A stretch of 64,000 nucleotides of DNA, from assembly GCF_028693505.1 (NCBI RefSeq), contig NZ_JAQUVF010000006.1, positions 1 to 64,000 of the forward strand, in the 5' to 3' direction. This DNA comes from Oscillibacter sp. Lineage in GTDB: Bacteria > Bacillota > Clostridia > Oscillospirales > Oscillospiraceae. How positions within the stretch are numbered: the stretch's first letter is position 1; each line of letters begins with the position of its first letter. Of the stretch, positions 16,800 to 24,574 are shown piece by piece. The notes beneath the pieces were generated by a model. That model saw nothing but the letters and a program-made list of their open reading frames with translations, was not told the origin of the DNA and ran no database searches. The translations under genes and the position numbers were made by a program.

Positions 16800-17536
16800 T
16801 TCGCATGGGCCTCCTTCGTCAAAACCGGGCAGCCGCTCAGGGTGTCCGCCAAAATCTGGGGCAGAATTTCCGACGCGGGACCGCGGTGGCGGATCACGCC
16901 GTCCCCCACCACAATGACCTCGTCCGCAAGGGAGATGATGCGCTCCTGGTGGGAAATGATGATCATGGTGGCGGTGCCGCCGGCATGGATCTGTTCAAAG
17001 GTCTCCGTGAGGCGGGCAAAGCTCCACAGGTCGATCCCGGCCTCCGGCTCGTCGAAGATCATCAGCGCGGCGCTTCGTGCCAGAATGGAGGCAATCTCAA
17101 TGCGCTTGACCTCTCCGCCGGAAAGGGACACGTCCACCTCCCGCTCCAGATAGTCGTTGGCGCAAAGGCCCACCTTGGTGAGGAACTGGCAGCATTGGTC
17201 CTTGGACAGGTGCTGGTCCCCGGAGGCCAGCGTCAAAAGGTCCCGGACCGTGAGGCCCTTGAAGCGAGGGGGCTGCTGAAAGCCGTAGCTGATGCCAAGC
17301 TTCGCCCGCTCCGTGATGCCGAGGGCGGTGATGTCCTGCCCGTTCCAGAAAATCTGGCCGGAGGTGGGGGTCACCAGTCCCATGATGATCTTGGCCAGCG
17401 TGGTTTTGCCGCCGCCGTTGGGACCGGTAAATACCACCAGCTTGTGATCGTCGATGGTCAGAGAAATATCGCTCAAAATACCCAGTTCTTCGTCGCCCTC
17501 CCGGACGGCGAAGCCGATATGTTTCAATTCCAGCAT
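16796..17536 (-). CDS. sufC: SufC-like Fe-S assembly ATPase
   Basis: A 246-residue ABC-type ATPase that energises Fe-S cluster assembly with the adjacent SufB/D protein. Walker A is GPNGGGKTT (near residue 39), the signature is LSGGEVKRIEIAS and Walker B LMIFDEPEAGIDLW, followed by the H-loop IIISHQ. No membrane partner is encoded, which fits the soluble SufC class rather than a transporter. AAAGGAGGG precedes ATG at 17536. It is the first gene of a two-gene operon with its own promoter. Confidence 0.92.
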   Translation of the reverse strand: MLELKHIGFAVREGDEELGILSDISLTIDDHKLVVFTGPNGGGKTTLAKIIMGLVTPTSGQIFWNGQDITALGITERAKLGISYGFQQPPRFKGLTVRDLLTLASGDQHLSKDQCCQFLTKVGLCANDYLEREVDVSLSGGEVKRIEIASILARSAALMIFDEPEAGIDLWSFARLTETFEQIHAGGTATMIIISHQERIISLADEVIVVGDGVIRHRGPASEILPQILADTLSGCPVLTKEAHAK

Positions 17537-17580
17537 AAAAACGGACCCTCCTTTGATGGAAAAATGCTCATAGCTTGTCT

Positions 17581-17609
17581 ATTTTAACAGAACGCGCAGG
17601 GAATTGCAA
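17581..17609 (-). promoter_or_regulatory. Promoter of sufCB
   Basis: On the minus strand TTGCAA (17604-17609), 17 bp, then TAAAAT (17581-17586), about 45 bp before sufC. Confidence 0.7.
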
Positions 17610-17658
17610 CGCGGGGACGGTACTTTCCAACTGTATTTTAACCGATTCCTGAAAAAAT

Positions 17659-17708
17659 TACCTGTTGCCGCTGCAACAGGTACAAAAAAGGGGCCAAATG
17701 CATAGACT
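17659..17708 (+). promoter_or_regulatory. Inverted repeat and possible sporulation-type promoter before ferritin-like gene
   Basis: A 10-bp inverted repeat (TACCTGTTGC at 17659-17668 and GCAACAGGTA at 17673-17682) is followed by CATAGACT (17701-17708). The latter fits the CATANNNT -10 of sigma-E/sigma-K, with AC 17 bp upstream. No good sigma-A promoter is seen. Tentative. Confidence 0.35.
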
Positions 17709-17731
17709 GAAGAGAAAAGGAGGGAACCGTT

Positions 17732-18451
17732 ATGGAGCAACAACTACATAGCCCTGATGGGTATGATTATCGGCAGTACGACCGTATCTGGCAGAGAGTG
17801 GCCCCCACGCTGGAGCCGTATCCCGGTCTGCGGCAGGCGGAGACGCCCCCTGCCCCCATGGCGACGCCTATGACAGCCCCCATCACCACGCCCATGGCAG
17901 GCCCGATGGGAATGCCTATGGGAACGTCCATGGCAGGCTCCATGGGAGCCTCTATGGCAGCTCCGCTGACGCCGTCTCAGATCCAACAGGAGGCGCAGCT
18001 GCCCGGGGCGGAGGAAAATCCCTGCTGCATGGGCAGCGCGGCGGCGGAGATGCTGGAGGTGCTGACCGGATTTATCGAAGAGGAGCTGGGGGACCGGCGG
18101 TATTATCTGGCGCTGGCGCGGCAGGCGCCAACGTGGGCGCGGCAGCGTCTGCGGGACATCGCCGCCGACGAGGGCGGCCACGCCCGGCAGCTGATGGCGG
18201 TGCATTACCTCATCACCGGGGAATGCTACCGTCCCGCCGTCAGCTGTGAGCGCATCTATATCGGCCGCTGGTGTCCGGCGCTGCGGGAGCGGTATCACGC
18301 CGAGGCGTGCGGCGGGCTGAACTACGCCCGGTCGGCGGACGCCACCACGGACATCTGCCTTGGAAAGCTCCTGAGTGAGCTGAGCGCGGACGAATACCGC
18401 CATTCGGAAGAACTGCTGGCCATGCTGGAGCGAAGCCTGCAAAATGCGTGA
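17732..18451 (+). CDS. Ferritin-like (rubrerythrin-type) protein with Met/Pro-rich N-terminal repeats
   Basis: A 239-residue protein. Residues ~47-85 are a low-complexity run of short Met/Pro/Ala/Thr/Gly units (APMATPMTAPIT, GPMGMPMG and similar). Residues ~100-238 form a four-helix ferritin-like domain with carboxylate/His motifs: FIEEELGDRRYY, DEGGHARQL, the EACGG segment and LSADEYRHSEELL. Such domains bind di-iron, or serve structurally in spores. The Pro/Met-rich head resembles that of the GerQ-like coat protein at 44.9 kb. A spore location is therefore plausible but unproven. AAAAGGAGGG precedes ATG at 17732. Confidence 0.75.
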   Translation: MEQQLHSPDGYDYRQYDRIWQRVAPTLEPYPGLRQAETPPAPMATPMTAPITTPMAGPMGMPMGTSMAGSMGASMAAPLTPSQIQQEAQLPGAEENPCCMGSAAAEMLEVLTGFIEEELGDRRYYLALARQAPTWARQRLRDIAADEGGHARQLMAVHYLITGECYRPAVSCERIYIGRWCPALRERYHAEACGGLNYARSADATTDICLGKLLSELSADEYRHSEELLAMLERSLQNA

Positions 18452-18453
18452 GA

Positions 18454-18490
18454 AGAATCCCGGACGGCAGCGCCGTCCGGGATTTTCGGC
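18454..18490 (+). terminator. Terminator of ferritin-like gene
   Basis: A 13-bp perfect stem (AATCCCGGACGGC at 18456-18468, complement at 18472-18484) with a 3-nt loop and trailing T's. Confidence 0.85.
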
Positions 18491-18772
18491 TTGTCGGGCG
18501 GGGAAGCGTGTGCTATACTCAGGCTGGCAAAAAGGCTTTTTTGCCAGCCTGAGCAAGTTTTTGAAACCCGCGAAAAGTTTCAAAAACTTATGATTGAAAA
18601 CGAATGACACCCTTCCTGGGTTGTCTACGCGCTAAGTGCCGCCTTTGGCGGTTGCGCTTCGACACGCTCTGCGGAGCAGTCTTTCGTAACTATCTTCCTT
18701 CCCGTCGTTCAGGTTTTCGGGATTTGTCGAAAAGCTCACTTGGCTTAATTTTGAAATACGATGGAGGACGCC
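18491..18772. repeat. Hairpin-rich intergenic spacer
   Basis: Non-coding stretch before the DUF2461 gene. It holds a GGCAAAAA/TTTTTTGCC hairpin (~18527-18545), a 13-bp inverted repeat AAGTTTTTGAAAC (18555-18567, complement 18577-18589), GCCGCC-TTT-GGCGGT (~18641) and TTTGTCGAAAA near 18724, which equals a Spo0A box. It resembles the spacer at 46.1-46.4 kb in composition and motifs. Confidence 0.5.
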
Positions 18773-19480
18773 ATGTTTACCGGATTTACCGATGAGACCG
18801 TGGACTTTATGTGGGGCATTCGCTTCAACAATGAGCGGACTTGGTTTGAGGCCCATAAGGACCAGTATCTGGAATATTTTTATCGCCCCATGGCGGAGCT
18901 GGGGGATGAGGTGTATGGGTTTTTGCGGGAGAAGCGGCCGGACTACGGCCTTATCCGCAAGGTGACCCGCATTTACCGGGACGCCCGCCGCCTGCATGGG
19001 CGGGGACCCTACAAGGAGAGCCTGTGGTTTTCCGTGGAGCAGCCCGCCGAGCAGTGGACGGCAAAGCCCACCTTCTGGTTTGAGCTGATGCCGGAGGGCT
19101 GGACCTACGGCATGGGCTATTATCTGCCCAAACCCCTGACCATGGCGAAGCTCCGCGCCCGGATCGACCGCTGTCCGGAGACCATGACCGCTCTGATGGA
19201 GGGCCTTGCGGGGCAGACGGAGTTTGTGCTGGAGACGGAAAATTACCGAAAGCCCCGCGCCGAAGCGCCATCCGAACTGCTCTCGCCGTGGTATCAGGCC
19301 AAATCCTTTTCCCTGCTCCATCAGGAAAAGCTGACGGACGAGCTGTTTGGCCGGGACATTGTGGAGCGGTTGGAGCGAGGGTACGCTTTTTTGCTGCCGT
19401 GGTATGACTATTTTGTGACGCTGGATGGGGACATGGACCCGAGAGAGGCGAAGCGAGAGGGCGAAAAACCTTGCAAATAA
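18773..19480 (+). CDS. DUF2461 (TIGR02453) family protein
   Basis: A 235-residue protein of a widespread uncharacterised family. Family-like features are the N-terminal FTGFTDETVDFMWGIRFNNERTWFEAHKDQY (short form: L-x-NNxRxWF-x-xHK-x-Y), the central IYRDARRLHGRGPYKES, and a WFELMPEGWTYGMGYY segment. The function is unknown. ATG at 18773 is chosen because GGAGG lies 4-8 nt upstream. The frame opens 12 nt earlier at an ATG without a ribosome site. The last codons overlap the promoter of the next gene. Confidence 0.85.
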   Translation: MFTGFTDETVDFMWGIRFNNERTWFEAHKDQYLEYFYRPMAELGDEVYGFLREKRPDYGLIRKVTRIYRDARRLHGRGPYKESLWFSVEQPAEQWTAKPTFWFELMPEGWTYGMGYYLPKPLTMAKLRARIDRCPETMTALMEGLAGQTEFVLETENYRKPRAEAPSELLSPWYQAKSFSLLHQEKLTDELFGRDIVERLERGYAFLLPWYDYFVTLDGDMDPREAKREGEKPCK

Positions 19481-19499
19481 GGCGAAAAAAGGCTATACT
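19471..19499 (+). promoter_or_regulatory. Promoter of HD-domain gene
   Basis: TTGCAA (19471-19476, inside the preceding stop region), 17 bp, then TATACT (19494-19499). Confidence 0.78.
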
Positions 19500-19531
19500 G
19501 ACACTGATTTTGATACAAAGGAGCGATTTCC

Positions 19532-20116
19532 ATGAAAGCATGTCCTGAAAGGGCGGCGGCGCTGGCCCTGCTGAAAAAGTACAACAGCGAGTCCTTCCAC
19601 ATTCTCCACGGCCTGACGGTGGAGGGCGCCATGCGCTGGTACGCCGGGGAGCTGGGCTATGGCGAGGAGGCCGACTTCTGGGCCACCGTGGGCCTTTTGC
19701 ACGATGTGGACTTTGAGGGGTGGCCGGAGCAGCACTGCAAGAAGGCGCCGGAGCTGCTGGCGGAGCTGGGGTGCAGCGCGGAGTTCGTCCACGGGGTGTG
19801 CTGCCACGGGTACGGGCTTTGCAGCGATGTGGAACCGGTCCATGAGATGGAGAAGGTCCTCTTCGCGGCGGACGAGCTGACGGGATTGATCGGCGCGGCG
19901 GCTCGGATGCGGCCCAGCAAGAGCGTTTCCGACATGGAGCTGTCCTCCCTGAAGAAAAAATTCAAGGATAAGAAGTTTGCCGCGGGCTGCTCCCGGGATG
20001 TGATTGTGGAGGGCGCGCAGCGCCTTGGCTGGGAAGTGGACACGCTGCTGGAGAAAACGATTCTGGCCATGCGCGCTTGCGAGGAGCGGGTGAACGCGGA
20101 GATGGCCGGCCTTTAA
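19532..20116 (+). CDS. HD-domain protein
   Basis: A 194-residue protein of the HDIG/HD hydrolase superfamily. ILHGLTVEGAMRWYA supplies the first His, and GLLHDVDFEGWPEQH contains the HD pair. A further His comes from CCHGYG, and VLFAADELTGLIGAA continues the helical core. Similar proteins are often annotated as HD-domain hydrolases acting on nucleotides or phosphoesters, but the substrate is unknown. AAAGGAG precedes ATG at 19532. It is monocistronic between its own promoter and a terminator. Confidence 0.85.
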   Translation: MKACPERAAALALLKKYNSESFHILHGLTVEGAMRWYAGELGYGEEADFWATVGLLHDVDFEGWPEQHCKKAPELLAELGCSAEFVHGVCCHGYGLCSDVEPVHEMEKVLFAADELTGLIGAAARMRPSKSVSDMELSSLKKKFKDKKFAAGCSRDVIVEGAQRLGWEVDTLLEKTILAMRACEERVNAEMAGL

Positions 20117-20158
20117 GACGGCCTTCACCGGCCCGCACTCCTTCCATCAGGATAGTTT

Positions 20159-20201
20159 TAGGGCATCACCGAACTTATGAACGGTGATGCCCTCATTTTT
20201 T
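20159..20201 (+). terminator. Terminator of HD-domain gene
   Basis: An 11-bp stem (GGGCATCACCG at 20161-20171, complement at 20182-20192) followed by TCATTTTTT. Confidence 0.88.
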
Positions 20202-20564
20202 GCTGCGCAAATCATTTTTTGGCCAAACGGGAATTTGAAGCCTGCTTCGCGTCACCGGCGTGGGGGGGTGTACTGCTTTGCAGTACGGGAATGCACCCCA
20301 CATTTTCTTTGCTCTTGCGCAAAGAAAACGTGCCGTGCACGATACAAAAGAAAAGCGCTTAAGGGGTTTGCAGAAGGCAAAACCTCCAAAGCGCCTTTTT
20401 CTTCCACCGATCAAACGGCGCATTCTACCCGCAAGGGGTATGCCACATCCGTAAGGCGGCGAAGCCGCCAACGGCTGTGCAATCTTTCGGCAAGACGAAA
20501 AAGAATGGGGGGGTTGAAGCCCTTTTGGCGAGCTACCGCCAAACCATACGTCCCTCTGGACAAA
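20202..20564. repeat. Hairpin-array intergenic region
   Basis: There is no credible gene in this 360-bp stretch. At least five inverted repeats follow one another: GTACTGC-TTT-GCAGTAC inside a GGGGTG/CACCCC outer stem (~20263-20300), TTTTCTTTGC/GCAAAGAAAA (20303-20312, 20319-20328), GTGC-CGT-GCAC (~20331), a long imperfect GCGCTT...AAGCGC hairpin (~20354-20394) followed by CTTTTTCTT, and GGCGGC-GAA-GCCGCC (~20455). It is probably a dispersed or composite repeat rather than a gene. Confidence 0.5.
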
Positions 20565-20604
20565 AGGCGGCAGCCGTGAAAATCAATCACGGCTGCCGCC
20601 TTTG
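20565..20604. terminator. Terminator of fakA
   Basis: A 14-bp perfect stem (GGCGGCAGCCGTGA at 20566-20579, complement at 20587-20600), with a T-run on the minus strand (TTTTG). Confidence 0.85.
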
Positions 20605-20642
20605 AAACCATCTTGATTTGACCGGGAGATTGGGGCGGGGGG

Positions 20643-22331
20643 TTACTCCATGGAGATGATATAGTAATAGACGGGCTGCCCACCGGAAAGGATGGCCACC
20701 TCCGCGTCGGGACAGGAATCTTCAAAGATTTTTGCGGCCTTTTGCGCGTCCTCTTCGCTGACGTCCTCACCAAAATAGAGAGAGATGAAGGAGGCGCTCC
20801 GCTCCACGGCGTTTGCCGCCAGCTTTTGCAGCAGGGTGTCCAGAGAGCTGTCAGTGCCAAAGAGCTTGCCTTCCTCCAGCGCCAGATAGTCACCCTCCTT
20901 GATGTCAAACCCGTCAAAATCGGAGTTGCGGGCGGCATAGGTGATCTGGGCGGTGGTTACGGCGGAGAGACTTTCCTGCATGGCGTCGGTAATGGACTGC
21001 GCGTCCGGCGCTTCAAAGTCCACATTCATCATGGCGGTGATTCCCTGCGGCACGGACTTGGTGGGGATGACCACCACGTTTTTCTCCGTCAGAGCGCCGC
21101 ACTGCTGGGCCGCCATGATGATATTGCCGTTATTGGGCAAAACAAACACGGTCTCGGCGGGGATGCGGTCCACCCCGGCGAGAATGCTCTCGGTGGAGGG
21201 GTTCATGGTCTGCCCGCCGGAGACCACGCCATCGGCGCCAAGGTCCCGGAACACGGCGGCAAGCCCGTCGCCCGCGCAGACGGCCAGAAAGCCATAGGGC
21301 TTTTCCGGCGCGGCCACCACATGGCCGTTTTCCGCAGAATCCTCGGACTGCGGCGCTTCCGCGCCCTCCAGATCGTCCACGCTCTGCACCGCCTTGCCGG
21401 CGGAGAGATCGTCGTGCTGGGTGCGCATGTTTTCAATTTTGGCCAGCTCCAGCGTGCCGTATTTCTGCGCTTCGGTCAGGGCGCTGCCGGGAATGTTGGT
21501 GTGAACGTGCACCTTGAAGGCCTCGTCGTCCTCGCCGATGACCAGACTGTCGCCAATGCTGCCAAGATAGGTCCGCAGCGGCTCCAGCGCGATGTCCGCA
21601 GTGGCCTTGCGCACAATGAACACCGTGTCGAAGGCAAAGGTGATCTCCTCCGTGGAAAAGACGTTGAAATCCGCTTTGCTTTGGGTTTCACCGCTCTCGG
21701 ACACCTCCGGCAGCGGCTCGCCCCGGACCTGGGCCAGCATCCCCTCCAGAATCAGAAGGTAGCCCTTGCCGCCGGCATCCACCACGCCGGCCTTTTTCAA
21801 AACGGGATTCATCTCAATGGTCTGGGCCAGGGCCGCATAGCCCTCCCGGACGGATTCCGCGAGAACCGTCTCCAGGTCGCCGCCCTCCGCGGCGACCTCC
21901 ACGGCGCGCTTTGCGGCAAGACGGGACACGGTGAGCACCGTGCCCTCGGCAGGCTTCATCACCGCCTTGTAGGCGGCGGAAACGCCCTCCTGCATGGCGG
22001 CGGAAAAGGCGGCGGCGTCGGCGCTCTCCAGCCCCTTAAGCCCTTTGGAAAGGCCCCGGAACAGCAAAGAGAGAATGACGCCGGAGTTGCCACGCGCGCC
22101 CCGCAGCAGGGCGGAGGCGGTGACGGAGGCGGCCTGATCCAGCGTGGTGGGGGTGGTTTTCCGAAGCTCCGCAACCGCGGCTGCAATGGTCATGGACATA
22201 TTGGTGCCCGTGTCGCCGTCCGGCACGGGAAAGACGTTCAGGTCGTTGATGGCCTGTTTTTGCGCGGTAATAGCGGCAGCGCCGTGCAGGACCATCTGCT
22301 TGAAAAGCGCGCCGGTGATCTGTTCATTCAT
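20643..22331 (-). CDS. fakA: Fatty-acid kinase FakA-like (DAK2/DhaL-domain, YloV family)
   Basis: A 562-residue protein predicted to phosphorylate fatty acids held by FakB (DegV) proteins. The N-terminal DhaL ATP-binding domain is clear: NVFPVPDGDTGTNMSMT near 30, then SALLRGARGNSGVILSLLFRG and VVDAGGKGYLLILEG. The C-terminal half contains the FakA middle and DegV-like domains (VLPNNGNIIMAAQQ, VVIPTKSVPQGITAM). The length is usual for the family. GGGAGG precedes ATG at 22331. It lies 16 bp after the Asp23-family gene, the common yloU-yloV order. No FakB gene is in the window. Confidence 0.92.
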   Translation of the reverse strand: MNEQITGALFKQMVLHGAAAITAQKQAINDLNVFPVPDGDTGTNMSMTIAAAVAELRKTTPTTLDQAASVTASALLRGARGNSGVILSLLFRGLSKGLKGLESADAAAFSAAMQEGVSAAYKAVMKPAEGTVLTVSRLAAKRAVEVAAEGGDLETVLAESVREGYAALAQTIEMNPVLKKAGVVDAGGKGYLLILEGMLAQVRGEPLPEVSESGETQSKADFNVFSTEEITFAFDTVFIVRKATADIALEPLRTYLGSIGDSLVIGEDDEAFKVHVHTNIPGSALTEAQKYGTLELAKIENMRTQHDDLSAGKAVQSVDDLEGAEAPQSEDSAENGHVVAAPEKPYGFLAVCAGDGLAAVFRDLGADGVVSGGQTMNPSTESILAGVDRIPAETVFVLPNNGNIIMAAQQCGALTEKNVVVIPTKSVPQGITAMMNVDFEAPDAQSITDAMQESLSAVTTAQITYAARNSDFDGFDIKEGDYLALEEGKLFGTDSSLDTLLQKLAANAVERSASFISLYFGEDVSEEDAQKAAKIFEDSCPDAEVAILSGGQPVYYYIISME

Positions 22332-22347
22332 TCGTTTTCGTCCTCCC

Positions 22348-22698
22348 TTACAGGGTCATGGAGTCGATGCACACATCCACTGCCTTCACGGATACGCCGG
22401 TGTTTTTGGTCACCACATAGCGCACCTCGCTCATAATGGAACGGCACACCGCGGGGAGGTTGACCCCATTCTCCACAATGATGTGGAGCTCGATGGAGAT
22501 GGAATTGTCATCGTGATAGGTGATGCTGACGCCCTTGCTCATGGCTTCGCGGCGCAGCAAATGGACCAGTCCGTCGGTCATGGAACGGTAGGCCATGCCC
22601 TTGACGCCAAAGCAGTTGGTGGCAGCCATGCCGGTGATGTTGGAAAACACGGCGCTGCTGACGGAGATCTCACCTTGATCAGACTTGAATTGAATCAT
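22348..22698 (-). CDS. Asp23/Gls24-family protein (YloU-like)
   Basis: A 116-residue protein of the Asp23 family, small envelope-associated or stress-linked proteins of unknown molecular role. Hallmarks are GEISVSSAVFSNITGMAA at the N-terminus, SISIELHIIVENGVNLPAVC in the middle and the GVSVKAVDVCIDSM ending. The open frame extends far upstream to 23325, but homology and the ribosome site (AAAGGACG) place the start at ATG 22698. It precedes fakA on the minus strand, as in Bacillus, and has its own strong promoter. Confidence 0.92.
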   Translation of the reverse strand: MIQFKSDQGEISVSSAVFSNITGMAATNCFGVKGMAYRSMTDGLVHLLRREAMSKGVSITYHDDNSISIELHIIVENGVNLPAVCRSIMSEVRYVVTKNTGVSVKAVDVCIDSMTL

Positions 22699-22770
22699 GA
22701 GAACGTCCTTTCTTTCCGGAGGATGGAGGGAGACGGCAGTCTCCTTGGAATTGCGTATTTTCAGAGCTTT

Positions 22771-22799
22771 ATTATATACGATTCCGCCGTAAAGTACAA
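22771..22799 (-). promoter_or_regulatory. Promoter of asp23-fakA operon
   Basis: On the minus strand TTGTAC (22794-22799), 17 bp, then TATAAT (22771-22776). Confidence 0.8.
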
Positions 22800-22835
22800 G
22801 TCCCAAAAAAGAAGGAGGACCCCGGCGAGAACCTA

Positions 22836-22864
22836 TTGAAAAAAGAAGAACTTTGCCGTAAAAT
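22836..22864 (+). promoter_or_regulatory. Promoter of rsmD-coaD operon
   Basis: TTGAAA (22836-22841), 17 bp, then TAAAAT (22859-22864). Confidence 0.75.
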
Positions 22865-22975
22865 GAATAAATAGAAAAAAGATGGGAGGCGGCCGCTTTG
22901 GCGAAAGGAACCGCCGGTCCCGTCTTTGCACGCCGCCCGTCGGCAGGGCAGTATTCATGAGAAGGAGAAATCGCC

Positions 22976-23557
22976 ATGCGCGTGATTACCGGCTCCGCAC
23001 GGGGCCGTCGCTTAAAGGAACTGGAGGGGATGGAGACCCGCCCCACCACCGACCGGGTGAAAGAGGGGCTGTTCAGCATCCTCCAATTTGAAATTGAGGG
23101 CCGCCGGGTGCTGGACCTTTTTGCCGGCACGGGACAGCTGGGCATCGAGTGTCTCAGCCGGGGCGCTGCCTCGGCAGTGTTTGTGGACCGGCGGGCCGAC
23201 GCGGTGAAGCTGATTCGGGAAAATCTCGCGGCCACGTGTTTGCAGGAGCGGGCGAGGGTGGTCGCCGGGGACTCCGTGGAATACCTGAACTCCCTGAACT
23301 CCCTGCACGAAAAATTTGACCTCATTTTTCTGGACCCGCCCTACGCGGCGGGACTGCTGGAGCCCGCAGCGGCGCAGATTGCGAGGTTTGACATTCTCAG
23401 GCCCCATGGTATAATGGTGGCGGAACATCCATCGGAGAAGGCACCGGCGCCGCTGGCGCCGCCCTATCGGATTTATCGAACGTATCGGTACGGCAAGATC
23501 GGCCTGACCGTTTACCGCCGTGACGCAAACCAAGAGAACGAGGAGCAACGCTCATGA
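22976..23557 (+). CDS. rsmD: 16S rRNA (guanine966-N2)-methyltransferase RsmD
   Basis: A 193-residue Rossmann-fold SAM methyltransferase. MRVITGSARGRRL starts the family. TRPTTDRVKEGLFSIL, the SAM site VLDLFAGTGQLGIECLSRGA and the catalytic IFLDPPYAAG (DPPY for an exocyclic amine) are all visible. The length is typical. Leader sequence 22865-22975 is about 100 nt. The gene overlaps coaD by 4 bp, the classic rsmD-coaD pairing. Confidence 0.96.
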   Translation: MRVITGSARGRRLKELEGMETRPTTDRVKEGLFSILQFEIEGRRVLDLFAGTGQLGIECLSRGAASAVFVDRRADAVKLIRENLAATCLQERARVVAGDSVEYLNSLNSLHEKFDLIFLDPPYAAGLLEPAAAQIARFDILRPHGIMVAEHPSEKAPAPLAPPYRIYRTYRYGKIGLTVYRRDANQENEEQRS

Positions 23558-24060
23558 GAACAGCCATCTGCTCTGGCAGCTTCGACCCCATCACGCTGGG
23601 CCATCTCGATATCATCCGCCGCGCTGCCGTCTGCTTTGATCGCGTATACGTCTGCGTAAGTCCCAATGCGGAAAAGAAGGATCAGATGTTTACGCCCGAG
23701 GAGAAGCTGTGCCTGGTGCAAACCGCCGTGGCGGAGCTGGGCAATGTGGAGGCGGAGCTGTGGCCGGGCTTACTTGTGGAATTTGCCGTGAATCACAAGG
23801 CCGACGCGATTGTGCGCGGAGTGCGCAACGGGACCGATTTCGACGCGGAGTACCAGATGGCGCTCATCAACCGGGGAATCCGGCCCGAGCTGGAGACGAT
23901 GCTGCTGCCCGCGAGTCCCGCGTTTCAGCATTTCAGCTCCTCCATGGCCCGGGAGATGATTCGCTATCACCAGCCTCTGGAAAAATATCTGCCAATGTCT
24001 GTGATCCCTCTGGTACGGCGTATGGTGGAGAGAAGGAAGGATATAAAAAATGGCAAATGA
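23554..24060 (+). CDS. coaD: Phosphopantetheine adenylyltransferase
   Basis: A 168-residue nucleotidyltransferase transferring AMP from ATP to 4'-phosphopantetheine in CoA synthesis. The N-terminal GSFDPITLGHLDII carries the H-x-G-H-like ATP site (TLGH). RGVRNGTDFDAEYQMALIN is the pantetheine-binding helix, and SSSMAREMI stands where ISSTxVRE is usual. The start overlaps the rsmD stop (ATGA), and the 3' end overlaps the following coiled-coil gene by 11 bp, so a three-gene coupled operon is likely. Confidence 0.97.
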   Translation: MRTAICSGSFDPITLGHLDIIRRAAVCFDRVYVCVSPNAEKKDQMFTPEEKLCLVQTAVAELGNVEAELWPGLLVEFAVNHKADAIVRGVRNGTDFDAEYQMALINRGIRPELETMLLPASPAFQHFSSSMAREMIRYHQPLEKYLPMSVIPLVRRMVERRKDIKNGK

Positions 24061-24574
24061 TGTAAATCGCCTGATTGATATGCTGTATCAGCGGATTGAG
24101 GACGCCAAGTCTCCCGCGCTGAAGCCCAACATGAGCATGGTGGACCGGGACGAGCTGCTGGATCTGCTGGACGAGCTGCGGGCGCAGCTGCCGGTGGAGA
24201 TCAAGCGCGCGCAGGAGCTGCTCTCTGCCCGGGAAAAATTTGTGGACGATGCCAAGCGGGACGTGGACCGGCTGATGCGTCAGGCAGAGCTGGACGCCAA
24301 GGCCAAGGTCTCCGACAGCGAGGTGCTGTATGCCGCCAAGGAGAAAGCCCGCCAGATCATCCAGCAGGCGGAGGAGCGCTCCCGGAAGCTGTATCAGGTG
24401 GCAAATGAATACGCCGAGGACGCCCTTTCCCGCACGGAAGAAGCCGTGCAGGCGGCGCTGGACGAGGTGAAGCAGTCCCGGGTCCGTTTCCGCGGCGCTT
24501 CCGCGGCAAAAATGCAGGAGCAGCGGGATCAGCTGGATGGAAAAATTTCCCCGGCGCAGGCCGACGAGAACTGA
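24050..24574 (+). CDS. Coiled-coil hypothetical protein (coaD-linked)
   Basis: A 174-residue hydrophilic protein with no recognised catalytic motif. Residues ~30-150 are strongly heptad-like and rich in Ala, Glu, Lys and Arg (KRAQELLSAREKFVDDAKRD, AKEKARQIIQQAEERSRK). This resembles the stalk-like helices of V/F-ATPase E or b subunits, or DivIVA-like coiled coils. Such a gene commonly follows coaD in clostridia, sometimes named ATPase, but no function is established to my knowledge. It starts within coaD (11-bp overlap), so expression is coupled. Confidence 0.75.
   Translation: MANDVNRLIDMLYQRIEDAKSPALKPNMSMVDRDELLDLLDELRAQLPVEIKRAQELLSAREKFVDDAKRDVDRLMRQAELDAKAKVSDSEVLYAAKEKARQIIQQAEERSRKLYQVANEYAEDALSRTEEAVQAALDEVKQSRVRFRGASAAKMQEQRDQLDGKISPAQADEN

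Noticed and set aside
17732-17990. Tandem DNA repeat or CRISPR-like array in the Met/Pro-rich region
   Set aside because: The repetition is at the codon level of a protein low-complexity segment; there are no equal-length repeats and spacers.
20177-20579. Overlapping ORFs of 61-131 codons in the 20.2-20.6 kb spacer
   Set aside because: Cys/Arg-rich products with no start signals, crossing several hairpins and terminators. Treated as non-coding.
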